Shown: positions 38,088-48,849 of the stretch, piece by piece
Position numbering within the stretch: position 1 is the first letter of the stretch
Layout: the number at the start of each line of letters is the position of its first letter
Translations under genes and position numbers: made by a program
The notes under the pieces: generated by a model
Seen by the model: only the letters and a program-made list of their open reading frames with translations
What the model was told of the DNA's origin: nothing
Database searches by the model: none
Assembly (NCBI GenBank): GCA_000482145.1
Contig: AUXH01000041.1
Coordinates: 1 to 58,301 of the forward strand
DNA length: 58,301 nt
DNA from: Strigomonas culicis
Taxonomy: Eukaryota; Euglenozoa; Kinetoplastea; Trypanosomatida; Trypanosomatidae
Reading direction: 5' to 3'

Positions 38088-40541
38088 ATGAGCGCTCATG
38101 TGTTGCGTCCGATCCTGGAGTACCTGTCGTACTGCCCCTTGGCGTTCACGGCCTCGAGCCCCTCCGCGCGCATCCTCGCGGAGGACAGCGCGGCCGGTTA
38201 CCGCGGCTGCGGCTACACACTGCGGTGCTGCCCCGCGCCGGCGTACCTCCCGCGCAGCGCTCGCTGCGCGGGCGGTACGGTGCTCGTGCTGGACCTCGAG
38301 GGCCCGACGCTCTCCGCCGCGGTGCCGCGCCTGCTGTGGTGGCTGGAGCGCTATGACACGCTGCCGGTGGTGCTCGCCTCGTCGTCGCTCTGCTACGCGG
38401 TCGATCTCGGCGCGGTGCTGGACGGCTCGCGGGTGCGGGTGGCGGGCATCGACTTCGACCTGTGCAAGCACCTGCAGGCGCTGTGTCTGCCGGCGCGCGC
38501 GGCGACGGACCTCACGGCGCTGTCCCTGGAGCAGTGCGAGGCACTCCATGCGCTGTCCGTCGGCGGCGGCTGCGCGCCGCGGCTGCGCGCGCTGACGTAC
38601 CTCAACGTGTCGTGGTGCGGCGCGCTGCGGCAGTACGCCTGGCTGGCCGACTGCCCGCAGCTGGGCGAGCTGCGGGCGCGGCAGGCGCCCTGCGCGGAGG
38701 CCGGCGGGTGGCGCGCGGCGGCCGCCCTCCGCGAGGTGCAGCTGCGGGCCGCGAAGAGCGCGCAGCTGCGCTGCCTCACGGCCGCGCCCAGCGCCGTGCG
38801 GCGGCTGACGCTGGAGGGCTGCGCGACGCTGCAGCTCGCGCCCACGAGCCTGCGGCCGCTGTGGCAGCTGCGCGCGCTCGCGCTGACGGAGGCGCACCTG
38901 CCGTCGCTCGCCTTCGTGCGGCACCTGCCGCAGCTGCAGGAGGTCGATCTGGTGGACTGCAGGGCGCTGCGGGACATCAGCGACCTCGGCGCGCTCGCCT
39001 GCCTGCGGCGGCTGCGGCTCCGCGGCGCGGTGGCCGACCTGAGCTTCCGCTGGATGGACGCGACCAGCGTGCCCTGCCTGGAGGAGCTGGCGGTCGACTC
39101 GCGCGCCAGCGGCGCCGGCGTCGACCTCGCGGTGCTGGGCCGCGCGGACGCGCCGCCGCTGCGCTGCCTCGCGGCCACGCTCGCGGACGGCGCGGTGGAC
39201 TGGCTGGCGGCGCTGCTGTCGCTCGAGTCGCTCTCCCTCGCGCAGAGCTTCGGCGCGCTCGACGGCATGGCGGCGGTCGGGCGGCTGCCGCTGCTGCGCC
39301 GCCTGGACCTGTCCAAGTGCCGCGGCAGCGACGTCGGGTGGCTGCGGTGCGCCGCGGCGCTGCGGTCGCTGACCGCGCGCGGCTGCAAGGGCGTGCGCGA
39401 CTTCACCGCCGTCGGCGCGCTGCGGCAGCTGGAGCAGCTCGACCTCAGCGAGTGCGCGCTGGCCGACGTGTCCTTCCTCGCGCCCTGCGGCGCGCTGCGC
39501 GACCTGACGCTTGCGCGCTGCGCCCCCGCGGCCGGCGCCGCCGCCGTGGCGCGGCCCGCGGAGGTGGCGGCCGCGGGTGTGTGCTTCCCGCTGCTCGCGT
39601 CGCTGGGGCTCGCGAGCGCGACCTGCCCGTGGGCCGGCTGGGTCGTCGCGAACGCCCCCCGCCTGCAGCACGTCGACGCGGCGTGGGCGGTGCAGCTGCC
39701 ATCGCTCGCCGCGGCCCCGGCGCCCGTCCACCTGGAGCGGCTGCTGCTGACGCGCGCGCCGTGCGACGCGGAGCGCTGGACGTGGCTGCGCCGCTGCCGC
39801 GCGCTGCGCGTCTTTGCGCTGCGCGGCGGCACCTTCACCGGCGCGGCGCTGCGGTCGCTGCCGCACCTGACGGAGGTCGAGGTGTCGTCCTGCGCCACGC
39901 TGGCGGACCTGGGCTGGCTCGCCGCCGCCGCCCCCCACCTGCGGCGGCTCGTCGTCGCGAACTGCCGGCAGCTCGTCGACGTGGGCGTGCTGCGGGACGC
40001 AGCCGCGCTGCGCGAGCTCGACCTGTCGGGGACGGCGGTGCCGGACCTCCGCTGGCTGCTGCGCGCCGACGGCGCGGCGGCGCAGCCGGCGCTGGTGTGC
40101 GGGGCGCTGCGCCAGCTCGCGCTGGGCGGCACCGCCGTGGCGGACCTGCGGCCGCTTGCCCACTGCGTGCGACTGCAGGAGCTGCGGCTGTGCGGCTGCG
40201 CAGCCGTCGCGGACTTCTCGGTGCTCTCGCGCACCGCGACGGTGCTCAGCCTCGACGTCTCGAACACGCGCATGGCGGACCTCGACTGGGTGAACGGCGA
40301 GCTGCTGCTGCACACCATCAACGTCGGCCTGTGCCCGCTGACCGACCTCGCGGCGCTCGCGCGGCTGGCGCACCTGCAAGTTGTCTATGCCGAGAGCTGC
40401 GCCGTGCGCTCGCTGCAGGTGCTGAGGGAGTGCCCGCAGCTGCGGATGGTCGACGTGCGGGGCTGTGCCCACATTGAACACTATGCCGATGACATTAAAG
40501 GGTTTAAGGGAAACATCCTGTCGTATTTCAACGTGATGTGA
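38088..40541 (+). CDS. large leucine-rich-repeat protein
   Basis: An 817-residue protein made almost entirely of irregular LRRs, preceded by an F-box-like N-terminal helix pair (MSAHVLRPILEYLSYCPLAF). Repeats are 22-26 residues with a recurring L..L.LS.C or LDLS.C start, for example LRRLDLSKCRGSDVGWL and LEQLDLSECALADVSFL. This recalls cysteine-containing LRRs of F-box proteins. It probably is a protein-interaction scaffold, perhaps a substrate receptor; the F-box is not certain. It shares style with the 406-residue LRR protein at 9550. Composition is extremely GC-rich, so many other frames are also open and should be ignored. Confidence 0.8.
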   Translation: MSAHVLRPILEYLSYCPLAFTASSPSARILAEDSAAGYRGCGYTLRCCPAPAYLPRSARCAGGTVLVLDLEGPTLSAAVPRLLWWLERYDTLPVVLASSSLCYAVDLGAVLDGSRVRVAGIDFDLCKHLQALCLPARAATDLTALSLEQCEALHALSVGGGCAPRLRALTYLNVSWCGALRQYAWLADCPQLGELRARQAPCAEAGGWRAAAALREVQLRAAKSAQLRCLTAAPSAVRRLTLEGCATLQLAPTSLRPLWQLRALALTEAHLPSLAFVRHLPQLQEVDLVDCRALRDISDLGALACLRRLRLRGAVADLSFRWMDATSVPCLEELAVDSRASGAGVDLAVLGRADAPPLRCLAATLADGAVDWLAALLSLESLSLAQSFGALDGMAAVGRLPLLRRLDLSKCRGSDVGWLRCAAALRSLTARGCKGVRDFTAVGALRQLEQLDLSECALADVSFLAPCGALRDLTLARCAPAAGAAAVARPAEVAAAGVCFPLLASLGLASATCPWAGWVVANAPRLQHVDAAWAVQLPSLAAAPAPVHLERLLLTRAPCDAERWTWLRRCRALRVFALRGGTFTGAALRSLPHLTEVEVSSCATLADLGWLAAAAPHLRRLVVANCRQLVDVGVLRDAAALRELDLSGTAVPDLRWLLRADGAAAQPALVCGALRQLALGGTAVADLRPLAHCVRLQELRLCGCAAVADFSVLSRTATVLSLDVSNTRMADLDWVNGELLLHTINVGLCPLTDLAALARLAHLQVVYAESCAVRSLQVLRECPQLRMVDVRGCAHIEHYADDIKGFKGNILSYFNVM

Positions 40542-40861
40542 TGCGCTTACCGGTTTGGCGTGACGTGCAAAAAAAGAAAAGTGCTGTGCGATCTGGCGTC
40601 TTAGCTGTGACCCGCAGCTGACTTTTGTCTTGTGGACCTTTTCCTTTACTTGCGCTCCGCTCCGGCATACTGATCTGTTGTCTTGCCTGTTTATCCACAC
40701 ATGTTTCTTCTCTGTTCCGTTTTTTTTTCATATTAGAGGCGAAGTCTTTTTTTTTTTAAAGTATAACCGTTTTTTTTATTGATAATAATAATTAATTCTT
40801 TTTTTTATCTTCTTAATAAATAACTATATACATATTCATACGTGTATATACAGCTAATAAA
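40542..40861. other. spacer, no gene seen
   Basis: AT-rich with A and T runs. The AG at 40852-40853 before CTAATAAAATG is a candidate acceptor for acetyl-CoA carboxylase. Confidence 0.6.
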
Positions 40862-43800
40862 ATGAAGAACTCTCAACCCCAAAGCCGTGGCTTCCACTTC
40901 GACTCTCTCACCAGCCTGTGTAAGAGCCTGGAGGCCACCAAGATTACAAAGCGGCTCCTGATCGCGAACAATGGTCTCGCCGCCGTCAAGGGCATTGACT
41001 CCATCCGCTCCTGGCTGTACGAGCACACCGGCGACCCAGAGGCGGTGCAGTTCGTGGTTATGGCCACCCCGGAGGACCTCAAGGCGAACGCGGAGTTCAT
41101 TTCCCTCGCGGACCACCATGTGCCGGTGCCCGGGGGTCCGAACGGCAACAACTACGCGAGCGTCGACCTCATCATGCACACGGCGCTGCAGAACACGTGT
41201 GACGTGATCTACCCCGGCTGGGGCCACGCCTCGGAGAACCCCGCGCTGCCGCGCGAGTGCGACAAGTCGAAGCGCGTGACCTTCCTGGGCCCCTCTGAGG
41301 AGGCCATGTTCGCGCTCGGGGACAAGATTGCCTCGACGATTGTCGCGCAGTCGAACGGCGTGCCCACCGTGCCATGGAGCGGCGACAGCATCCGCCTGCC
41401 CCCCGGGTGCTTCGACGTGGACGCGGTGACGTACGACAAGGCCTACGTGACGTCCCCGGAGGAGTGCGAGGAGGTGTGTCGCCGCATCGGCTTCCCCGTC
41501 ATGATCAAGGCGTCCGAGGGCGGCGGCGGCAAGGGCATCCGCTGCTGCTCGTCCATCAGCGAGGTGAAGGACATGTTCTTCGCCGTCTCGGAGGAGGTGA
41601 AGGGCTGCCACATCTTCGTGATGCGCATGCTCGGCAACGTGCGGCACCTGGAGGTGCAGCTGCTCGCGGACAACTACGAGAACTGCATTGCGGTCCGCAC
41701 GCGTGACTGCAGTGTGCAGCGGCGCCACCAGAAGATCATCGAGGAGGGCCCCGCCTTCGACGTGGACCCCAGCATCATCGCGAAGATGGAGCAGGCGGCC
41801 ATCCGCCTCGCCAAGGCCGTCAAGTACCGTGGCCTCGGCACGGTGGAGTACATGTACGACAAGACGACGCATGACTTCTACTTCCTCGAGCTGAACCCGC
41901 GTATCCAGGTGGAGCACCCCGTCTCGGAGCTCATCTCCGGCGTCAACCTGCCGGCCGCGCTCTTCTGCGTGGGCATGGGCATCCACCTCGACCGCATCCC
42001 GGAGGTGCGCTCCTTCTACGGCGAGAACCCGTACGACAGCACACCCATCGACTTCGAGAGCCGCCAGAGCCTGCCGGCCAAGGGCCACACCATTGCGGTG
42101 CGCGTCACGGCGGAGGACACAGACGAGGGCTTCCGGCCGACCTCCGGCAAGGTCGACGAGATCTCCTTCAAGAACAGCAAAGAGTGTTGGGGGTACTTCT
42201 CCGTCGGCTCCGGCGGCGCGATCCACCAGTTCGCCGACTCGCAGTTTGGCCACATCTTCTCCTCCGGTGACACCCGCGAGGAGGCGCGCCGCGGCATGGT
42301 GCTTGCGCTGCGCAACTTGGTCATCCGCGGCGAGATCCGCACCTCCTCGTCCTACGTGCTGGACCTCCTCGAGACTCAGGCGTTCCGCGACTGCGACGTG
42401 AGCACGGCGTGGCTGGACGGCCTCATCGCGAAGCGCAACGAGGAGGCGCCGAACCAGCGGAGCGTGCACAACGCCCTCATCGCGGCGTGCATCTACCGCG
42501 GGCTGCGCTCGCTGCAGGAGGACACGGAGAAGTACATCTCCTTCCTCACCGCGGGCCACGTGCCGTCGACGGAGTTCCTTGAGAACGACCACACGGAGTC
42601 CTACGTCTCAAAGGGCGAGAAGTACACCGTGCGCGCTGGCAAGATCAGCGCGTCGGAGTATGCCATCTCGCTGAACGGGAGCATCATTGTCGTGCCGTAC
42701 CGCATCCTCAAGTCGGGCGCGCTGCAGCTGTCCATCGGTTCCAAGATGCTGGTCGCCTACGTGACGGAGGAGCCCAACTCGCTCCGCATCACGATCGGCG
42801 GCAAGGTGACGAACTTCACGGGCGACCTCGACCCCACCAAGATCCTGGCCACCGTCCCCGGCCGCCTCGTGCGCTACGTGATCGAGAACGACGGCCACGT
42901 GAACGAGGGCGGCACGTTCGCCGAGATCGAGGTCATGAAGATGATTCTGCCGCTGCGCGCGAGCACGACCGGTGTCCTGCACTGCCGCGCCATCCCCGGC
43001 AGCACCGTGTCGATGGGCAGTCTGCTGGCGGAGATCACGCCGGACGACCCGTCCAAGGTCGCGCGCCCCTTCGACATCAAGGACTCCTGGCCCGCGGAGC
43101 TGCTCATCGACAAGAAGTTCGAGCGCCCCGACAGCGCCACCCGCGCGCGCCGTGCGCTGGAGACGCTGTACAACATGCTGTGCGGCTACCACTTCAAGGA
43201 GATGTCCATCGAAGAGCGCATCCGCGGCGCACTGGAGGACCTCTCGTCGCTGTTCCTCTCCTCCGTGTCGCTGAAGGCACTCCACGCGCCCTTCCTGCCG
43301 GACCTCAACGCGTCCACCGCCGACGACTCCCCCGAGACGCCGAACGAGAAGCTGCAGATGATCTTCGACGCGCTCATCGACCGCTACCTCAAGGTCGAGA
43401 GCCCCTTCGACGACCGCACGCGCCAGGAGGCGATCGAGGTGATGCGCACGCAGGTTGAGTCCGACGCGGAGGTGTACGAGATGGACTTTGCGCACAACCA
43501 GGAGTGCCACGTCGCCGTGATCAAGGGCATCCTCAACTACCTGGACGGCAACACGGTGCTGCTCAAGACGATGAAGGCGTCCCTCTCGAAGCTCGTCGGC
43601 CTGCAGTCCTACGCGTACGGCTCGCTGCTGCTGCAGGCGCGCTACCTGCTGCGCCAGTGCTCGCTCCCCTCCTTCACGGAGCGCAAGACGCTCTTTGCCA
43701 AGGAGCTGGAGGAGGGGTCGCTGCCCAAGCTGCTGGGCGGCAGCTACGGCAACGAGCTCATCTGCTCCGTCATGTTCGACCGCCAGATGTCCCACCTCAT

Positions 43801-46800
43801 CCAGATCTGCCTGGAGCTGTTCATCCGCCGCGAGCACTTCGGCGACAGCCACATCAAGGACCTCGACATTTTCCGCTCCGGCAGCTCCTGGTACGCGACG
43901 TACAGCTACGAGCCGGTCTCGCAGGATGAGGTGCTCGCCGTGGACGACGTGGAGAAGGTCACGAACCAGACGGTGTCGAACGGCAGCGGCATCTGCCTCG
44001 TCTTCCCGGACGAGCAGCTGCTGCGCAACTCGCTGCCGACCGCCTTCCGCGAGGTGCTGGCGCAGAGCGCGCGCGACACGTCCATCTGCACCATCTTCTT
44101 CTGCGCCCTGCGCGACGCGTCGCAGGAGGAGGTGTCGCAGCTCTGCTACCGCGTGCTGGAGGAGAACAAGGACTCGCTACTGTTCCACGAGAGCATCGAG
44201 ACAATCTTTTTCATTGTGCACGGCATGGCGGAGGGCCCGCACATCTTCACCTTCAGCAAGCAGCTGCACTTCCACGAAGAGACCCTGCTGCGCAACGTGC
44301 TGCCGCAGGCCGCGCGCCGGCTCGAGCTCGACCGCCTCGCGAACTACGACGTGAGCATGTACCCCACGCCCTTCAAGGACGTGCACGTGTTCAAGGGCAC
44401 GCCGAAGAAGCAGGGCGCGTCGCACCTGGAGAACCGCATGTTCGCGCGCGTGGCGGTCACGCCCAACGACATGGGCATGGCGCCGTGGTCCGAGGGCACG
44501 GACGTGGACGCGGGCCACATGTTGGGCAAGTGTCTGGCCGCGCTCGAGGTGGCGCGCGACGACGTCAAGGTGAAGTACCCGCCCAGCAACCACGTCTTCG
44601 TGAAGATGATCGAGCTCACCTTCGACGTGAGCGAGCTGAAGCGGCTGCTCGTCGCGGCGGCCAGCTCCTACCAGCAGCGGCTCATCGCCCTCGGCGTGAC
44701 GGAGGTGGAGCTCTCCTTCCAGGTCAAGCTCGCGGAGGGCCTCATCCCCATGCGCGTCACCGTCAACAGCCCCTCCGGCTTCGGCATCTCGGTACACATC
44801 TACTACGAGTCCATCGAGAACGGCATCGCCTACCTGCACCGCGCGGAGACGTCCGAGGACGTGGCGCTGTCCACGCGCAGCATGTCTTCGGACTACCTCG
44901 TCGAGATGGCGAGCCCCACCAGCCCGTCCGGCCGCGCGGCGTCCAGCACGCTCAAGATGAAGGCCATCTCCAAGCTGGAGGCACTGCGCGAGATGCTGCC
45001 GAGCCACCACCGCGAGGACGAGGCCGCCGACGGCGTCGCGGGAACGGACGCCGGCGCGCAGAAGATGGAGCTCGGCCCCTACCCGCAGCTCAACCAGAGC
45101 CAGGTGAAGCGGCTGCAGGCGCGCGCGGCGAACACCACCTACGCGCTGGACTGGCCTGCGCTGCTGAACCTCATCGTCCGCAAGGACTGGTCCGTCATGC
45201 GGCGCGTGAAGAGCATCCAGGCGGGCGAGATGCCGTCGCGTCTCTTCCACGCGACGCAGCTCTTCCTGGCGGAGGACGGCGCCACGCTCGTGGCCAGCGC
45301 ACAGAAGAAGGAGACAAGCGGCATGCTGGTGTGGATGGTCGACTACACGCCGGCGCGCTACTTCGACGAGAAGACGCGCAGCGCGAGCAAGCGCCAGTTT
45401 GTCATGGTGGCGAACGACATCACCTTCCAGTCCGGCTCGTTCGCCGTCCCGGAGGACGTCGTCTTCACGGCGGCCTGCGAGCTCGCGCGCGCGGAGCGCC
45501 TGCCTTTTGTGTACATCAGTGCGAACAGTGGCGCGCGCCTCGGCCTCAGCACCGACGTGAAGAAGCGCTTCCTGGTCGCGTTCACGCCCAACAACGAGAT
45601 TGACTACCTGTACCTGAAGGAGGCGGACCTGAAGGAGCTCGAGAGCCAGAAGATCCAGATGGACACGACGCTCGTGACCGTCGGCGACGAGAAGCGCTAC
45701 GTGCTGAACGGCATTGTCGGCGGACCCTCGGAGTACCTCGGCGTGGAGAACCTGAGCGGCTCCGGCCTCGTCGCCGGGCAGATGTCGAAGAACTACAGCA
45801 CGATCCCCACCATCAGCGTCGTATCCGGCCGCAGTGTGGGCATCGGCGCCTATCTCAACCGCCTGGGCCGCCGCGTCATCCAGACGAACGACGCGCCGCT
45901 CATCCTGACCGGGGCGAGCGCGCTGAACCGCCTGCTCGGCAAGGACGTGTACAGCGACAACAGCCAGCTCGGCGGCCGCCAGATCATGGTGCCGAACGGC
46001 GTGACGCACTGGTCCACGAAGAACGACTACGGCAGCGCGCGCACGCTGCTGCGCTGGCTGGACTACGTGCCGCCGGTCGTGCACCCGCTGCGCTGCAGCC
46101 CGCGCGTGCTGACGTCGACGGTGGAGGACCCGGTCGACCGCGACGTCACCTTCACGCCGGAGCCGAACACGCCGTACGACCCGCGCTTCCTCGTCACCGG
46201 CGTGATGGAGCGCACGGGGCTGTTCGACCGCGGCAGCTGGACGGAGTCACTCGACGGGTGGGCCAAGACGGTGGTGTCCGGCCGCGCGTCGCTCGGCGGC
46301 ATCCCCTGCGGCGTCATCCTCGTCGAGACGCGTCTCACGAAGAAGTTCAACCCCGCCGACCCCGCCGACCCCACGTCGGCGTCGTCCTTCACGACGCAGG
46401 CCGGCCAGGTGTGGTTCCCCGACTCTGCGCGCAAGACCGCGGACTCGCTGGACGACTTCCACCACGAGCGCCTGCCCTGCTTCATCTTCGCCAACTGGCG
46501 CGGCTTCTCGGGCGGCATGCGCGACATGTACGATGAGGTGCTCAAGTTCGGCGCCTCCATCGTCGACAACCTGCGCGTGTACACGGCACCGGTGTTTATC
46601 TACATCCCGCCCTTCGGCGAGCTGCGCGGCGGCGCCTGGGTCGTGGTGGACCCCGTCATCAACCACAACAACGTCGTCGAGATGTACTGCGACCCGTCGT
46701 CGCGCGGCGGCATCTTGGAGCCCTCCGGCGTCGCGGAGATCAAGTTTAGAGATAACGACGTCCGCGAGCTTATTCGCCGCTGCCGCCCGGACCTGACGAC

Positions 46801-47404
46801 GATGGAGCCGAAGAAGGCGCGCCAGGAGGAGGGTGACTTGCTGCCGCGCTTCCGCGACGTGGCGGTGAAGTTCGCCGATCTGCATGACACACACGTGCGC
46901 ATGAAGGCGGTCGGCGTCGTCCGCGACGTCATCCCGTGGAAGAACAGCCGTCGCATCTTCTACGACAAGCTGACGCGCAAGCTGGCTGAGCTCGATCTCG
47001 CGAATACCATCCTCGAGGCGGGCGATGCGGCGAGCCTGGCGGAGGCCGTCACGAAGGTGCAGCAGCGCTACGCCGCGGAGTGCCCGGCCGGCCCCGCGTG
47101 GGGCACCGCTGACGCGGAGCACCTCAAGTGGTTAGAGGCCGCCAAGAAGAGCAAGGCGTTTGCTGCGGGTAGCCACGCCAAGAAGGAGTCCAAGGCGCCC
47201 GCGGCCGGCGGCGTCGACGAGATCCGCCAGCTGCTCAAGACGATGAAGGCGAAGGGCGGTAACCTGCGCGACTGCTTCGCCGAGCTCTTCGTGGACGAGG
47301 ACCTGACGGAGGCGGCGACGTCTGCCCTGCCGACGATCCACTCTCTGGCAGCCAGCACAAAACCGGGTCCGGAGGCGGTGAAGGAGAAGCATTCGAAGAA
47401 GTAA
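40862..47404 (+). CDS. ACC: acetyl-CoA carboxylase, multidomain
   Basis: A 2180-residue eukaryotic-type ACC that makes malonyl-CoA, the first step of fatty-acid synthesis and elongation. In order: biotin carboxylase (about 25-530) with a KASEGGGGKGIR ATP loop; the biotinyl domain with EVMKM and biotinylated K693; a long central region; and the carboxyltransferase halves (about 1430-2060) with SGARLGL and FANWRGFSGG. Two insertions with Lys/Ala runs and an Ala-rich end (HAKKESKAPAAGG) are near the C terminus. No mitochondrial presequence is seen, so a cytosolic enzyme is likely. Length and domain order equal animal and fungal ACC. The frame is unbroken over 6.5 kb. Confidence 0.95.
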   Translation: MKNSQPQSRGFHFDSLTSLCKSLEATKITKRLLIANNGLAAVKGIDSIRSWLYEHTGDPEAVQFVVMATPEDLKANAEFISLADHHVPVPGGPNGNNYASVDLIMHTALQNTCDVIYPGWGHASENPALPRECDKSKRVTFLGPSEEAMFALGDKIASTIVAQSNGVPTVPWSGDSIRLPPGCFDVDAVTYDKAYVTSPEECEEVCRRIGFPVMIKASEGGGGKGIRCCSSISEVKDMFFAVSEEVKGCHIFVMRMLGNVRHLEVQLLADNYENCIAVRTRDCSVQRRHQKIIEEGPAFDVDPSIIAKMEQAAIRLAKAVKYRGLGTVEYMYDKTTHDFYFLELNPRIQVEHPVSELISGVNLPAALFCVGMGIHLDRIPEVRSFYGENPYDSTPIDFESRQSLPAKGHTIAVRVTAEDTDEGFRPTSGKVDEISFKNSKECWGYFSVGSGGAIHQFADSQFGHIFSSGDTREEARRGMVLALRNLVIRGEIRTSSSYVLDLLETQAFRDCDVSTAWLDGLIAKRNEEAPNQRSVHNALIAACIYRGLRSLQEDTEKYISFLTAGHVPSTEFLENDHTESYVSKGEKYTVRAGKISASEYAISLNGSIIVVPYRILKSGALQLSIGSKMLVAYVTEEPNSLRITIGGKVTNFTGDLDPTKILATVPGRLVRYVIENDGHVNEGGTFAEIEVMKMILPLRASTTGVLHCRAIPGSTVSMGSLLAEITPDDPSKVARPFDIKDSWPAELLIDKKFERPDSATRARRALETLYNMLCGYHFKEMSIEERIRGALEDLSSLFLSSVSLKALHAPFLPDLNASTADDSPETPNEKLQMIFDALIDRYLKVESPFDDRTRQEAIEVMRTQVESDAEVYEMDFAHNQECHVAVIKGILNYLDGNTVLLKTMKASLSKLVGLQSYAYGSLLLQARYLLRQCSLPSFTERKTLFAKELEEGSLPKLLGGSYGNELICSVMFDRQMSHLIQICLELFIRREHFGDSHIKDLDIFRSGSSWYATYSYEPVSQDEVLAVDDVEKVTNQTVSNGSGICLVFPDEQLLRNSLPTAFREVLAQSARDTSICTIFFCALRDASQEEVSQLCYRVLEENKDSLLFHESIETIFFIVHGMAEGPHIFTFSKQLHFHEETLLRNVLPQAARRLELDRLANYDVSMYPTPFKDVHVFKGTPKKQGASHLENRMFARVAVTPNDMGMAPWSEGTDVDAGHMLGKCLAALEVARDDVKVKYPPSNHVFVKMIELTFDVSELKRLLVAAASSYQQRLIALGVTEVELSFQVKLAEGLIPMRVTVNSPSGFGISVHIYYESIENGIAYLHRAETSEDVALSTRSMSSDYLVEMASPTSPSGRAASSTLKMKAISKLEALREMLPSHHREDEAADGVAGTDAGAQKMELGPYPQLNQSQVKRLQARAANTTYALDWPALLNLIVRKDWSVMRRVKSIQAGEMPSRLFHATQLFLAEDGATLVASAQKKETSGMLVWMVDYTPARYFDEKTRSASKRQFVMVANDITFQSGSFAVPEDVVFTAACELARAERLPFVYISANSGARLGLSTDVKKRFLVAFTPNNEIDYLYLKEADLKELESQKIQMDTTLVTVGDEKRYVLNGIVGGPSEYLGVENLSGSGLVAGQMSKNYSTIPTISVVSGRSVGIGAYLNRLGRRVIQTNDAPLILTGASALNRLLGKDVYSDNSQLGGRQIMVPNGVTHWSTKNDYGSARTLLRWLDYVPPVVHPLRCSPRVLTSTVEDPVDRDVTFTPEPNTPYDPRFLVTGVMERTGLFDRGSWTESLDGWAKTVVSGRASLGGIPCGVILVETRLTKKFNPADPADPTSASSFTTQAGQVWFPDSARKTADSLDDFHHERLPCFIFANWRGFSGGMRDMYDEVLKFGASIVDNLRVYTAPVFIYIPPFGELRGGAWVVVDPVINHNNVVEMYCDPSSRGGILEPSGVAEIKFRDNDVRELIRRCRPDLTTMEPKKARQEEGDLLPRFRDVAVKFADLHDTHVRMKAVGVVRDVIPWKNSRRIFYDKLTRKLAELDLANTILEAGDAASLAEAVTKVQQRYAAECPAGPAWGTADAEHLKWLEAAKKSKAFAAGSHAKKESKAPAAGGVDEIRQLLKTMKAKGGNLRDCFAELFVDEDLTEAATSALPTIHSLAASTKPGPEAVKEKHSKK

Positions 47405-47928
47405 GCATCTGGGTACTGTTTTATTTTTTCCTTTCTTCCCCTTTCATACCTTTCTTTCTTTTCATCTTATTTGATTTTTATTTTTTTTTAAATTAGCTTT
47501 CTCTCAAAAATAAAGAAGTTCATTTGTTTCTTCTCATTTATCGGATTTTTTTTTTATGATTCAAAAAACTCTAGTACATCGACGGTTTTTTTTCTTCTTT
47601 AATATCTCTAACTAACATTTTTGGTAATCATGCCAAGTAAATAATAGTAATCTAATTTAATACAAAAGGTTTTCATTAGTTTCTTTTTTTTTTCATTATT
47701 TATGAACATATACACATATCTAGCATGATAGCGATAATGAAAATGATACTACTACTACTGCCGTCCGTGGGTCCCATGAGGCCCCTGAGACTGCATCCTC
47801 ACGTCGTGTAGATCTTGTGTACGCCATGATGATGTGTTTGATTACCTTCCGTTTGTTCACATGCTCTTCTCCCTCCTCCCTCTTCCATTTGCTTCTCTTA
47901 GTAACTATAAGCGTTCAGCGAGTTGATC
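47405..47928. other. spacer, no gene seen
   Basis: AT-rich with T tracts. The pyrimidine run at about 47865-47895 with AGs just after it is the likely acceptor for the gene at 47929. Confidence 0.6.
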
Positions 47929-48849
47929 ATGAGCCGCAGGGTCATCGTCAACGCGGGTGGCAGACGCTTCGAGACGTACCTGTCCACGTTGCTGCGTTAC
48001 CCGCAGACGCCCTTTGCGCAGCAATTCGCCCATCTCTCCCAGCCGCCCCCCACGCGCGGGGGCGGCCCGGGGCCCTGCGAGGATGTTTTCCTAGACGTCA
48101 GTCCGGACGTCTTCGGCTGTGTGCTGCGCTTCCTTCGCACAAACAGCATGACACTCCCCACCGCCGACGCTTCCCTCCGCGCGGACGTGGTTGCCAGCCT
48201 CGACGCGTGGGGCCTGCTCCCGCACATCGGACCGTCCGCGGACGCGGCGGGCCCTCCGGCAGACGACGAGGCGGCTGCGGACCGCGTGGCGCTGCCGGAC
48301 GTGTGCGTGGTGCAGCTGTGCGACCACGTCCAGCACGACCAGGGCGTGAAGCGGCACGCGATGACCATCACGTACGGCGCCGACGGCTTCCACCTGCGCG
48401 AGCTGGCGCGCGGCATCCGCCGCGACTTGAACACGCAGCTGTCCTCCACCTTCTGGCAGTGCTATCAAACGGGCGAGCGCGCCGCGTTCTTCGCGACGAC
48501 AAAGGTGGCCAACGGCGCCGCGGACATCCTCACGACGTCGATCCTGCAGCAGGTCGTGGCGCACACGGAGCGGATGGGCTACCATCTCGCCAGCTCCTAC
48601 GTGACGCTGAGCCCCGACGCCGTCCACACTAGCGTGCGCATGCTGATCCACAATCTCATTTTCCGCCGCGCGCAGCTCGCCATGCTGGAGCCCGGCGACC
48701 TCCCCATGCACGGCGACGACAGCGCGGAGGGCGACGAGGCGTATGAGGAGACGTACACAAACTTCGAGCCGCGACACGTGGGGCCGCAGGCGGCGCCGGA
48801 CCTCACTCCGACTCCAGATGGGTCAACGAGAGCGCCCCCCATTTGGTAG
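47929..48849 (+). CDS. BTB/T1 (KCTD-like) domain protein
   Basis: A 306-residue protein. Residues 3-100 form a tetramerisation-type BTB domain: VIVNAGGRRFETYLSTLLRYP, then a FLDVSPDVFGCVLRFLRT stretch, which match the start and the DRxxxxFxxILxFLR-like block of KCTD proteins. There is no channel region. The later part is less conserved and has an acidic, Pro-rich end. KCTD proteins often act as adaptors for cullin-3 or in oligomeric complexes; here that is only inferred. ATG 47929 follows AG acceptors. Confidence 0.75.
   Translation: MSRRVIVNAGGRRFETYLSTLLRYPQTPFAQQFAHLSQPPPTRGGGPGPCEDVFLDVSPDVFGCVLRFLRTNSMTLPTADASLRADVVASLDAWGLLPHIGPSADAAGPPADDEAAADRVALPDVCVVQLCDHVQHDQGVKRHAMTITYGADGFHLRELARGIRRDLNTQLSSTFWQCYQTGERAAFFATTKVANGAADILTTSILQQVVAHTERMGYHLASSYVTLSPDAVHTSVRMLIHNLIFRRAQLAMLEPGDLPMHGDDSAEGDEAYEETYTNFEPRHVGPQAAPDLTPTPDGSTRAPPIW

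Noticed and set aside
38007..40700. 897-residue minus-strand ORF opposite the LRR gene
   Set aside because: Shadow frame, Arg/Gln/Val-rich and without motif.
44177..46084. Long minus-strand ORF opposite acetyl-CoA carboxylase
   Set aside because: Composition shadow of a very GC-rich coding strand.
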